NCBI RefSeq assembly: GCF_900187125.1
Contig: NZ_LT906468.1
Coordinates: 3,162,001 to 3,226,000, forward strand
DNA: 64,000 nt
Source of the DNA: Sphingobacterium mizutaii
GTDB lineage: Bacteria > Bacteroidota > Bacteroidia > Sphingobacteriales > Sphingobacteriaceae
Direction of reading: 5' to 3'
The translations under genes and the position numbers were made by a program. Of this stretch, positions 1 through 8,148 are shown piece after piece. A model generated the notes under the pieces. The model worked only from the letters and a program-made list of their open reading frames with translations. It made no database searches and was not told where the DNA came from. Each line of letters opens with the position of its first letter. Position 1 is the stretch's first letter.

Positions 1-1
1 A

Positions 2-445
2 ATCGGTGTTTTTGGAGTGGGTGTTGACCTGAAAGGCATGGTTGATCCACGCAGTTATGCCGGTGTAAAGATTTCTGACCCTATTGAAGTCGCTGCGAAG
101 TATACCCATAAGTTAAAGAATGAGCTGAAATGCGATCTGATCATCTGTCTATCCCATATTGGCTACAATTATGATACGGATAAAGTTTCGGATTTATTAT
201 TGGCCAAGAATTCAAGGCATATAGACCTGATTATCGGCGGCCATACCCATACCTTCTTGGATAAACCTACGGAGGTAAAAAACTTGGACAATCAAATTAC
301 TTTGGTAAACCAAACTGGCTTTTCTGGGGTTAACCTAGGAAGGATAGATTTTATCCTGGACAAAAAGAAGGGAACTAAAAGAAGTATAGCGACCACCTAT
401 AGCATAGACAAAAGATTAGACAACCTAGCAAGCAGGATTGCTTAG
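2..445 (+). CDS. Metallophosphatase / 5'-nucleotidase-type protein, C-terminal part (5' end outside window)
   Basis: The open frame runs in from the left edge, so the start lies outside the window; the visible part is about 147 residues. It carries the metal-binding motif GGHTHT (bases 236-253), preceded by the strand DLIICLSHIGYN, as in the calcineurin-like phosphoesterase domain of 5'-nucleotidase/UshA-type enzymes. In Bacteroidota this catalytic domain is often encoded separately from the nucleotidase C-terminal domain, which fits the early stop here. The likely role is periplasmic nucleotide dephosphorylation, but the signal peptide is not visible and the substrate cannot be told. An MFS gene follows after 12 bases on the same strand. 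Confidence 0.8.
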   Translation: MGVFGVGVDLKGMVDPRSYAGVKISDPIEVAAKYTHKLKNELKCDLIICLSHIGYNYDTDKVSDLLLAKNSRHIDLIIGGHTHTFLDKPTEVKNLDNQITLVNQTGFSGVNLGRIDFILDKKKGTKRSIATTYSIDKRLDNLASRIA

Positions 446-457
446 AAAACATTCATA

Positions 458-1678
458 TTGAGAGCATTAATTCGACTTTATATCAATTCTTATAAAGGCC
501 TATCGCCTGCTGCATGGCTATTGGCTCTGGTTATGTTAATCAACCGTGCGGGATCCATGGTAATTCCATTCTTGGGGATCTATATGTCTTCGGAGTTGGG
601 ATTCAGCAAAACGCAGATTGGTTTGGTATTGGGTTGTTTTGGATTGGGCTCGGTCTGTGGTTCTTGGTTAGGAGGATGGCTAACTGATAAATTCGGGAAC
701 TTTAAGGTACAGACCTGGAGTTTGATCTCCGTAATACCGCTATTCCTTTTGTTACCGATGTTCAGAACCTTTGAAGGTCTGGCCATCATGATCTTTATCC
801 TGACCTTGGTTGCTGATATTTTCCGACCTGCTAACTCGGTTTCGGTAGCTAGGTATGCTAAACCCGAAAACATTACCCGCGCCTATTCCTTAAACCGGAT
901 GGCGGTGAACCTAGGGTTTTCCATTGGCCCTGCATTGGGTGGTTTCTTAGCTAAGTTTTCTTACAACTGGATTTTTTATGGAAATGCCATTGCCGCTGCT
1001 TGTGCTGCCATCGTGTTTATATATTTCTTCAGGAACAGAAAGGCAAGGACTGAGGTTGGGCAAAGTATTGGTCAAAAAGAAACAGAGGAAGATAAACCTG
1101 TTCGGAACGCTTATAAGGACAGCTTATTTATTGTGTTCAATATCCTATGCTGTCTGTTTTCGATGGCTTTCTTCCAATTATTAAGTACCCTACCCCTTTT
1201 CTATAAAGAAGCTCATAATCTGCATTCCGATGAAATCGGATTATTATTAGGCTTTAGTGGATTTGTCATCGTGTTATTTGAGATGGTGCTGGTACATATC
1301 GTCGAACATCGTTTTTCGGTCCGGCAAATTATGCTCTGGGGAACGGCCATTTCTGGGATGTCCTATTTGATGTTGACAGCTGATTTCGGGATTTCCTGGT
1401 TATATCTGGCGATGTTTTTCTTGTCTACTGGTGAGATGTTAACATTACCATTTACGGCAACCGTAGCCATCAACAGAGCCAGTCGGAGCAATCAAGGTGC
1501 TTATATGGGATTTAACTCGCTGGCCTTTGCTGCCGCCAATATCTTCTCCCCTTTCTTGGGGACCTATACGGCAGAACATTTTGGCTATTCTACGTTGTGG
1601 ACTTCGGCAGGATTGATATTGATATTCTGTGGGATTGGATTTTATTGGATCATCAGCAAGATGAAAACCGAACATTAA
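458..1678 (+). CDS. MFS transporter
   Basis: This 406-residue protein has about 12 hydrophobic segments and the MFS loop 2-3 signature in [12 protein letters not shown] near residue 70, as in drug/metabolite:H+ antiporters (DHA1-like). The chosen start is a TTG. The peptide it adds ([19 protein letters not shown]) is an amphipathic N-terminus ahead of the first membrane segment, which is usual for this group, whereas the next in-frame ATG would cut into that segment. It follows the nucleotidase by 12 bases and is probably co-transcribed. Its 3' end overlaps the 3' end of recR on the other strand by 4 bases. The substrate is unknown. Confidence 0.85.
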   Translation: MRALIRLYINSYKGLSPAAWLLALVMLINRAGSMVIPFLGIYMSSELGFSKTQIGLVLGCFGLGSVCGSWLGGWLTDKFGNFKVQTWSLISVIPLFLLLPMFRTFEGLAIMIFILTLVADIFRPANSVSVARYAKPENITRAYSLNRMAVNLGFSIGPALGGFLAKFSYNWIFYGNAIAAACAAIVFIYFFRNRKARTEVGQSIGQKETEEDKPVRNAYKDSLFIVFNILCCLFSMAFFQLLSTLPLFYKEAHNLHSDEIGLLLGFSGFVIVLFEMVLVHIVEHRFSVRQIMLWGTAISGMSYLMLTADFGISWLYLAMFFLSTGEMLTLPFTATVAINRASRSNQGAYMGFNSLAFAAANIFSPFLGTYTAEHFGYSTLWTSAGLILIFCGIGFYWIISKMKTEH

Positions 1679-2289
1679 CCAACATTCCGTTCATAAGGGA
1701 CCCTGGTCGCGATGGACCTTCCTAAAGTAATTTCATCCACATATTCCAGTTCACCACCAAAGGCAATACCTCTGGCAATGGTACTGATCTGCACATTGAA
1801 TTCCTTTAACTTACGGTAAAGATAGAATATGGTGGTGTCGCCTTCCATGGTTGCACTCAAAGCAAGGATAACTTCTTGGACATGACCGGAACGTACACGC
1901 TCAATTAATCCTTCAATCTTCAGGTCAGCAGGCCCTATCCCCTCCATGGGTGAGATCAAGCCGCCAAGTACATGGTAAACGCCACTGTATTGGTTGGTGT
2001 TTTCAATAGCCATCACATCCCGGGTATCTTCAACAACACAGATCAGGCCCTTATCACGTTTTAGTGAAGCACAGATCTCACATTGTTCAGAATCGGAGAT
2101 GTTAAAGCAGGTACGGCAATATTTAATATCTTGTTTCAGTCGGTCCAAGGATTCGGTAAAACGGCTCACCTCGGCATCCGATTGCTTCAGGAGATGCAAC
2201 ACCAATCGTAAGGCTGTTTTTTTACCGACGCCAGGAAGTTTTCCAAATTCTTCCACAGCCTGCTCCAATAGTTTTGACGAAAAGTTCAT
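1675..2289 (-). CDS. recR: Recombination protein RecR
   Basis: RecR is a ring-shaped partner of RecO/RecF that helps load RecA at single-strand gaps. The 204-residue length is typical. Domains in order are a helix-hairpin-helix ([12 protein letters not shown], residues 18-29), a four-cysteine zinc finger (C58, C61, C70, C73) and a Toprim domain starting near residue 83 (CVVEDTRD), followed by the family segment [16 protein letters not shown]. The start at MNFSSKLL matches the conserved beginning of the family. A -7-like TAATTTTG lies only 5 bases upstream of the ATG, so the mRNA may have almost no leader. The gene is separated from the upstream oxidoreductase by a terminator-like hairpin. Confidence 0.97.
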   Translation of the reverse strand: MNFSSKLLEQAVEEFGKLPGVGKKTALRLVLHLLKQSDAEVSRFTESLDRLKQDIKYCRTCFNISDSEQCEICASLKRDKGLICVVEDTRDVMAIENTNQYSGVYHVLGGLISPMEGIGPADLKIEGLIERVRSGHVQEVILALSATMEGDTTIFYLYRKLKEFNVQISTIARGIAFGGELEYVDEITLGRSIATRVPYERNVG

Positions 2290-2293
2290 TTTT

Positions 2294-2301
2294 CAAAATT
2301 A
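2294..2301 (-). promoter_or_regulatory. Bacteroidota -7 element before recR
   Basis: TAATTTTG fits the Bacteroidota -7 consensus TAnnTTTG. It lies just 5 bases before the recR ATG, which would place transcription start at or near the start codon. No TTG box at the usual spacing was found, so support is moderate. Confidence 0.4.
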
Positions 2302-2313
2302 CGAAAATAAAGA

Positions 2314-2358
2314 GCAAAAAAACACGCCAGAATTCTTTCGAATATCTGGCGCGTCGGT
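2314..2358 (-). terminator. Rho-independent terminator after the oxidoreductase gene
   Basis: On the minus strand, ACGCGCCAGA and TCTGGCGTGT form a stem and are followed by a run of seven T. It lies between the stop of the gene at 2388 and the recR start, so it ends the oxidoreductase transcript before recR. Confidence 0.75.
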
Positions 2359-2387
2359 TTATGAAACAAATCTATGTGTGCTCTAAT

Positions 2388-3665
2388 TTAAAAATCTAAA
2401 TAATCCCACTTCCCTCTGTAAGCTCTACCCTTTAGATTGTTGGCAAATGGACTATCGAATACCTCTTTATTCGGATTCCATTTGATCGGTTTTTGTATTT
2501 GATAAGCAATGTTTACCGCATTACATACGGTGGCTGTTCGATGTCCAATTTCTACATCACAGATCGGTTTTGAACGCTTTTTGATCGCGTCGACGAAATC
2601 CTGATAATGATTCTCAGAATAGTAAACCTTACGATCTTTTTCAGCGATCTGTAATTTTGGGAGGTCAGCTTTATCGGACCTCAGGAATTCCCTGGAGACC
2701 TCAATCTTACCTTCGGTACCCAAAAATTGAATGGCATTGAAGCTGCCCCAAGATTTATGATGGACATTAATACCGTTTTTATAGGTGAAATAAAGTCCTT
2801 CCTTAGCCATTGGAATATCTGGAGGCGTAAAAGATACTGGGCCAGTATGGTCCATTCCTAAAGCCCACTGCACAATATCAAACATATGGGCACCCCAATC
2901 GGTCACATATCCACCACCGAATCCATGATATAAACGCCAAAGCGACCATTCAGGTGCACCTAGAGCGGGGCTTAAGATTGGATTAAATCCTCGATAAAGT
3001 GACGGTCCAATCCAAGAGTCCCAGTCAAGATGTGCTGGAGCTGGCAATGAAGGTAAATCACATTCCTTAACAGGCTCGCCTACCGATACATTGACCTCTT
3101 TGATATCTCCGATATAGCCATTGCGGATCAAATCCGCTGCTTGTCTAAAATTATATTGCGAACGCTGCATACTTCCCGTCTGCAATACTCTCTTATATTT
3201 TCTGACTGCATTCACCATTGCACGACCTTCATCGATGGTCAGTGCCAAAGGCTTTTCGCAATAGATATCTTTTCCTGCTTTAGCAGCATCTACCACATGC
3301 ATGGCATGCCAATGGTCTGGAGACGCAATAATTACAGCATCTATATCTTTAATGGCCAGCAAATCTCTGTACTGTCCAAAACCTTGTACCTGATGAGCTG
3401 CCTTACTGGCATTCAACTTATTCGCTTCACCAATAAAATTATTGAGTTTACTACTGTCTACATCAGCAGCGGCGATGACCATGGTTTCCGGCAATTTCAT
3501 GAACTGGTTCAAAAGACCGTACATCTGCTTGCCTACCCCGATAAATCCTAGATTGAGACGATCGCTAGGTGCCAAGAAGCCATTACCACCCAAGACATGT
3601 CTAGGTAATATGGTAAATGCAGCTGCGCCCAAAGCAGTTTTACTAATAAAGTCCCGTCTATTCAT
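2388..3665 (-). CDS. Tat-exported Gfo/Idh/MocA family oxidoreductase
   Basis: This 425-residue NAD(P)-dependent oxidoreductase family protein starts with a twin-arginine signal (NRRDFISK, then AALGAAAF-like hydrophobic stretch and PRHVLGG), so export of a folded, cofactor-loaded protein is inferred. The Rossmann domain begins at LGFIGVGKQ (about residue 40). The family motif EKPLAL, with its conserved lysine, lies near residue 138. The substrate is probably a sugar, inositol or modified sugar but cannot be read from sequence. The gene stands alone, with a terminator after it. It resembles three other family members in the window (19844, 26304 and 39883), all reverse strand and all with RRDFI-type leaders. 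Confidence 0.88.
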   Translation of the reverse strand: MNRRDFISKTALGAAAFTILPRHVLGGNGFLAPSDRLNLGFIGVGKQMYGLLNQFMKLPETMVIAAADVDSSKLNNFIGEANKLNASKAAHQVQGFGQYRDLLAIKDIDAVIIASPDHWHAMHVVDAAKAGKDIYCEKPLALTIDEGRAMVNAVRKYKRVLQTGSMQRSQYNFRQAADLIRNGYIGDIKEVNVSVGEPVKECDLPSLPAPAHLDWDSWIGPSLYRGFNPILSPALGAPEWSLWRLYHGFGGGYVTDWGAHMFDIVQWALGMDHTGPVSFTPPDIPMAKEGLYFTYKNGINVHHKSWGSFNAIQFLGTEGKIEVSREFLRSDKADLPKLQIAEKDRKVYYSENHYQDFVDAIKKRSKPICDVEIGHRTATVCNAVNIAYQIQKPIKWNPNKEVFDSPFANNLKGRAYRGKWDYLDF

Positions 3666-3875
3666 TATAGGTTTAAGATTTTTTCAGTCGTGAATAGGTT
3701 TACGTTTGATAAATGTATTAAATCAGTTTATTAATTCAAAATTTAATTGATTTTTTTGTGATTTTTTATGATAATAATAACAATTACCAAGCTTTAGAAA
3801 AATATGATATAAAATCTTATATTACATCGAAAAGGGCAAAAAAACGCCCTTCGTGCACAAAAACTAAAAGACCAA

Positions 3876-4580
3876 ATGGTTAAAGACGACAAAATCAGGA
3901 ATTCGTTTGCCAACAAAACTTGGCAAGAAATAAAAGTAAAAGACTCATGGCAAATCTTTAAGATCATGTCGGAGTTTGTGGATGGGTTTGAAAAATTAGC
4001 GAAGATTGGACCATGTGTTTCGATCTTCGGATCGGCAAGAACACCGGATGAGCATAAATACTATCAAATGACCGTAGAGATCGCGAGGCTGTTGGCTGAC
4101 CGCGGGTACGGTGTTATTTCAGGTGGCGGTCCAGGTATCATGGAAGCCGCCAATAAAGGTGCCTATACGGCCGGAGGAAAGTCTGTGGGACTGAACATTG
4201 AATTACCCCATGAGCAATTCCACAATAAATATATTGACCGCGATAAATTATTGGAGTTTAATTACTTCTTCGTCCGCAAGGTCATGTTCATGAAATACTC
4301 CCAAGGTTATATTGTATTGCCTGGAGGATTTGGAACCATGGATGAATTGTTTGAAGCTGTTACATTGATTCAAACAGGTAAGATTGCAAGATTCCCAATC
4401 GTACTGGTTGGAACGGAATATTGGAATGGTTTGTTTGACTGGATCAAGAATACCATGCTAGGCAATAAATATATTAGTGAGGAGGATCTGAATCTGTATA
4501 GAATGGTGGATACTGCTGAAGAAGCTACAGAACATATCTTTAGGTTCTATGATAAGTATTTGTTGAAACCGAATTTTTAG
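3876..4580 (+). CDS. LOG family protein (TIGR00730), putative nucleotide 5'-monophosphate phosphoribohydrolase
   Basis: The 234-residue protein carries both signature motifs of the lysine-decarboxylase-like/LOG fold: GGGPGIMEAANKGA (near residues 87-100) and PGGFGTMDE (near 149-157). Known LOG proteins cleave nucleoside 5'-monophosphates, including cytokinin ribotides, to base and ribose 5-phosphate. The older lysine decarboxylase annotation of this family is not supported biochemically. The N-terminal extension of about 45 residues before IFGSART is somewhat longer than in plant LOG. The protein is cytoplasmic. A short hairpin (GGGC, seven A, GCCC) lies just upstream at 3833-3853. Downstream is a repeat desert with no gene. 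Confidence 0.87.
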   Translation: MVKDDKIRNSFANKTWQEIKVKDSWQIFKIMSEFVDGFEKLAKIGPCVSIFGSARTPDEHKYYQMTVEIARLLADRGYGVISGGGPGIMEAANKGAYTAGGKSVGLNIELPHEQFHNKYIDRDKLLEFNYFFVRKVMFMKYSQGYIVLPGGFGTMDELFEAVTLIQTGKIARFPIVLVGTEYWNGLFDWIKNTMLGNKYISEEDLNLYRMVDTAEEATEHIFRFYDKYLLKPNF

Positions 4581-4961
4581 GGGTTGAATTAGGATGTGGC
4601 TATGGATTTGGCTTCGACTCCGCTCAGCCGGCATCAAATCATGATATGTTCGACGGTAGGGGCTTATTGCATAAGCCCGCTGAATTTGAACCAGGATGAA
4701 TGTGATAAGAGGATGGACCAAGATCGGGGAATGAACCAGGATGTGGCTTCGACTCCGCTAGCCGACATCTAAATCCGCTCAGCTGGCATCAAATCATGAT
4801 ATGTTCGACGGTAGGGGCTTATTGCATAAGCCCGCTGAATTTGAACCAGGATGAATGGGATAAGAGGATGGACCAAGATAAGGAAATGAACCAGGGTGTG
4901 GCTTCGACTCCGCTCAGCCGACATCTAAATCCGCTCAGCCGACATCTAAAAAAGATATAAC
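4581..4961. repeat. Gene desert with two 155-bp tandem repeat units
   Basis: No gene is seen between the LOG gene and the terminator at 4962. A unit of about 155 bases starts at 4621 (CGCTCAGCCGGCATC) and recurs at 4776. Each unit contains a hairpin GGGCTTAttgcaTAAGCCC and the 40-bp core that begins TTGAACCAGGATG and ends GGATGGACCAAGAT (4686-4725 and 4841-4880). Degenerate pieces (CCGCTCAGCCGACATCTAAA) follow at 4913-4950. The core is shared with repeat regions near 44.5, 45.5 and 55.4 kb. Confidence 0.85.
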
Positions 4962-5001
4962 AAAAAGAAAGTCCCTCGGTATAACCGAGGGACTTCTTTT
5001 A
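4962..5001 (-). terminator. Strong terminator after the TonB-dependent receptor
   Basis: AAGTCCCTCGGT pairs with ACCGAGGGACTT around a TATA loop, a 12-bp stem. On the minus strand it is followed by TCTTTTTG. It sits about 20 bases past the receptor stop codon and could also work on the other strand. Confidence 0.9.
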
Positions 5002-5022
5002 TTATTGGAATTAATATTTTGT

Positions 5023-7686
5023 TTAGAAGTTGTAAGTCAAACCTGTGTTCCAAGTTGTACCTAAACCGTAGAAATAACCGAAAGCATCTTTTCTAGAGAA
5101 GTAGTTCTCGTTGAAAAGGTTTTTCACATTACCTCTGAATTTAACGTTCTTACCGTTTTTCAAGTTGAAAGTATAGCTTAAACCAGCATCAACTACGTTG
5201 TAAGCTTTTAATTCTTCAGGTTGGTAAACTTCGTTGTTCAATGATGATTTGATTACGTCATCTACATTCACGTTTCCATACAATCTTGCATAGTGGTTGT
5301 AATCAGCATCGATTGAGAATTGAGGAAGGATATAGTATTTCACACCTAAACCGAAAGTGGTTTGTGCAGCATTACCTACTTTAACACCTGTTAAATCCTG
5401 ACCTTCTTTATCTTCGAAAACGATATCGAAAGAGTTGTTATCTCTTACACGGTAAGGAGAAGTACCATCATATTTCCAGTCACCGATTGATCCGTAACCT
5501 CTTAATTTAAGGTTAGAAAGAACGTTTACGTCAAATTCTAATTCTAAACCTTTGTGAAGCTGACCAACACCAGTGAACAAATAAGTTACATCAGGGTAAG
5601 TTGTTCCACCTACTGTATAATCTCTAGCTGTATAATCAGTGAATCTGTTATCCCATTTGGTGTAGTAAGCGTTGAAGCTAACAGCAACGATCGGGTTTGA
5701 ATATTTATATCCAGCTTCAACACCGAAGATTTTTTCATTATCCACTGAAGGATCTACAAAATTTACTGTATTAGAAACAAATACGTTATCTAAGAAAGGT
5801 TGACGAGAGTATTGTCCAATATTAGCGAAGATTGTGTGTGCATCTTCGAAAGTATATGATGCACCTCCTTTAATATTGTAACCGAATTTCTTGTCGAATT
5901 TAGATTTCTTTTCGCCTTCAGCATAGTTCCAACGGTCGATTTTTTGGTAAGATTGGTTAGAAAGGGAACCCTGAACGAAAGCAGTGAATCCATCTAAACT
6001 ATATTCTACTTGACCAAAAACACCTTGGTAATTGATTTTCTCCGAGTTGTCATAACCTACTCTTTGATCTACATCAGCACTATTGAATAATGAAGACCAT
6101 GGGTTAGTAGAGAAAGTTTCAGAAACTACATATCCTTTTTCACGAGTTTTATTTTCTGCGATACGACCTTCAGAACCTAAAAGGTTAATCAGTTGTTGGA
6201 AGTGATCACCTTTGTAGAAACGTAAATCAGCACCTAAGTTGAAAGAGAAGTTTTCGTTAGCTTCGAAGTTATAGTTAGAAACCAAACCGTACCAGAAGTG
6301 GTTGTTTACAGAAGCTCTTAAAGCAGAACCATTGTTTCCGTTAGAGATTTTGTTAGGCTGAGCAGCATTAATAGCAGCTAAAGCATCCCAGTTTGTAGTA
6401 CCATTAGAGTTAAAACCATTAACGGTATAACCTGGACCATTACCTAAGATACCAGTACCACCACCTTTACCCATTGATGCGTAAAGAACGGTAGAAAGAG
6501 ATGATCTATCATCAATTTTCAAGTCCCAGTTTAAGTTGGTAACTGGTTTGTGGTAGAAGTTTGTTCTTTGAGAAAGACCTTCACCATTATACCAACCGTA
6601 GTTAGAGTTACCTCTTTCACCTGTAATATCATATCCTGGAGTTCCAATAACTTTAGTTTTGTTTCCAGTAGGACCTATTTCTCTGTAGCTAGTTTCTAAA
6701 GGTTTCGAGAAGTTTTGATCGTGCCATTGAGGAGCACCAAAGATCAAAAAGTTGAAGGTGTTGTTATCATTTGGTTTGTAACCCACAGAAACAAAATAGT
6801 TTTGTCCAGCACCTGCAGTTCCTAATGCATATTTTTTATCGGCTCTCCATCCATTCAACATAAATGACACACCCCATTTTCCTTGCATACCAGTACTGTA
6901 AGAAATCATAGCTTTAGCTAATCCATCATTACCAGTTGACATACCTACGGAACCTCTTCTCACCATGTCAGTAGCTTTGGTTACAATGTTCACTGTACCA
7001 CCTACAGAAGAGATAGCCAATTTAGAAGAACCAAGACCTCTTTGAATCTGGATTAAGTTTGCAACATCAGACATTGCTGACCAGTTAGACCAGTACATGT
7101 TACCGTCTTCCATACCATTGATAGGCTGACCATTTAATAAGAATGCAGTGTTGGATTGGTCGAAACCACGAACGAACATTTTAGAATCACCGAAACCACT
7201 TGCTTGGTCAGCAACGTAGATTGAAGGTGTGTTCTTCATTAATTCAGGGAATTCAACGTTAGCACCACTTTTCTCTTGAATTTCTAAAGGTGAGATAGTT
7301 GATACAGCGATAGGAGTCTTTCTATCGGCGATATCAATAATACCTTTACCAATTACCACTACTTCACCAATTGCTTCACCATCTTCTTGAGCTTGTAAAA
7401 CAATTGTTCCTAAGTCAGATTGTCCTTCTGCGAAATTGATTTCGCTTGTGTTGAATCCTAGAACGCGGAAAATTAAAACACCTGATGATTTTGGAGAGTT
7501 TAATGTAAAAGCTCCATTTGCATCAGTCGATGTACCAGCCGATGTGCCCTGTACTAATACAGATGCCCCCGCAACCGGATTGGTGCCATCAGTTACAACA
7601 CCTCTCAGGACTGTCTGTGCCCAAGCGACGTTGCAAAGCAACAACATTGAAAATAATGTTACTAATTGAGTAGAGATTTTTTTCAT
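5023..7686 (-). CDS. TonB-dependent outer-membrane receptor with carboxypeptidase-like N-terminal domain
   Basis: This 887-residue outer-membrane transporter starts with a signal peptide ending near AWAQ (residue 24). A CarboxypepD_reg-like domain follows (GVVTDGTNPVAGASVLVQG), then the plug domain (about 120-235, with MFVRGFDQSN and GTVNIVTK) and a 22-strand-type barrel ending in the aromatic terminus GLTYNF. These proteins import siderophores, vitamins, glycans or peptides using TonB energy. No SusD-like partner lies next to it and no TonB or ECF regulator is adjacent, so a SusC glycan role is less likely than a siderophore or metal-complex receptor; this is inference. A -7 element lies upstream at 7714-7721. 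Confidence 0.93.
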   Translation of the reverse strand: MKKISTQLVTLFSMLLLCNVAWAQTVLRGVVTDGTNPVAGASVLVQGTSAGTSTDANGAFTLNSPKSSGVLIFRVLGFNTSEINFAEGQSDLGTIVLQAQEDGEAIGEVVVIGKGIIDIADRKTPIAVSTISPLEIQEKSGANVEFPELMKNTPSIYVADQASGFGDSKMFVRGFDQSNTAFLLNGQPINGMEDGNMYWSNWSAMSDVANLIQIQRGLGSSKLAISSVGGTVNIVTKATDMVRRGSVGMSTGNDGLAKAMISYSTGMQGKWGVSFMLNGWRADKKYALGTAGAGQNYFVSVGYKPNDNNTFNFLIFGAPQWHDQNFSKPLETSYREIGPTGNKTKVIGTPGYDITGERGNSNYGWYNGEGLSQRTNFYHKPVTNLNWDLKIDDRSSLSTVLYASMGKGGGTGILGNGPGYTVNGFNSNGTTNWDALAAINAAQPNKISNGNNGSALRASVNNHFWYGLVSNYNFEANENFSFNLGADLRFYKGDHFQQLINLLGSEGRIAENKTREKGYVVSETFSTNPWSSLFNSADVDQRVGYDNSEKINYQGVFGQVEYSLDGFTAFVQGSLSNQSYQKIDRWNYAEGEKKSKFDKKFGYNIKGGASYTFEDAHTIFANIGQYSRQPFLDNVFVSNTVNFVDPSVDNEKIFGVEAGYKYSNPIVAVSFNAYYTKWDNRFTDYTARDYTVGGTTYPDVTYLFTGVGQLHKGLELEFDVNVLSNLKLRGYGSIGDWKYDGTSPYRVRDNNSFDIVFEDKEGQDLTGVKVGNAAQTTFGLGVKYYILPQFSIDADYNHYARLYGNVNVDDVIKSSLNNEVYQPEELKAYNVVDAGLSYTFNLKNGKNVKFRGNVKNLFNENYFSRKDAFGYFYGLGTTWNTGLTYNF

Positions 7687-7713
7687 ACTTCTATTTTATT
7701 AAAATAAGTAGTG

Positions 7714-7721
7714 CAAAAGTA
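7714..7721 (-). promoter_or_regulatory. Bacteroidota -7 element of the receptor gene
   Basis: TACTTTTG on the minus strand matches TAnnTTTG exactly and lies 28 bases upstream of the receptor ATG. No TTG box was found at the expected spacing. Confidence 0.6.
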
Positions 7722-8098
7722 TAAAGACATATTGATTTTCAGACTGGATTAACATAAACTTAATATACTCACAACCACGTTTTTGCATTTATTTGACTTA
7801 TTCGAGTAAGCAAAAATTTAAAACTTAATTAGTTTTTTAAACAACTGTTCATTTTGGTTGAAATTTTGGCAATGAAACCGATTGGAATTTGATATTTTAA
7901 CAAATTTTAACATTCTTGAAATTGTTGAAAAGTTTTTTCCTATTTCTAATGATTTAGCAGTTATAGCAACAACTATTTTTATAAACGGACAAAAATCAGG
8001 AGGTTAACATTGCGGATAAGAAGGAAAATAAAGGGTCTAATTTTCTGTGATTCGATATTCATATAGACCTTCAAAAGGTTTTGTTAATCTTTTGGAAC
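7722..8098. other. AT-rich intergenic region without a recognisable gene
   Basis: This stretch of nearly 380 bases separates the TonB receptor promoter from the mutS2 terminator. It is very AT-rich and full of TTTAAAAC-like runs. No open frame with protein-like composition, no repeat shared with the rest of the window and no clear RNA structure was seen. It is probably the upstream regulatory region of the receptor. Confidence 0.5.
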
Positions 8099-8132
8099 AA
8101 AAAAAAGGGAACCAAAATCTTAGTTCCCTTTC
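8099..8132 (-). terminator. Terminator after mutS2
   Basis: AAAGGGAACTAAG pairs with GGTTCCCTTT around a short loop and, on the minus strand, runs directly into seven T. It lies about 20 bases past the mutS2 stop. Confidence 0.85.
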
Positions 8133-8148
8133 AAATGCTATAATTTTC

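Noticed and set aside
1994-2386. 130-codon open frame antisense to recR and into the intergenic hairpin
   Set aside because: It reads through the terminator between the genes and mirrors conserved recR codons.
5023-7686. A SusC/SusD-type polysaccharide utilisation locus around the TonB receptor
   Set aside because: No SusD-like gene, glycoside hydrolase or regulator lies next to it; the neighbours are a gene desert and the mutS2 operon.
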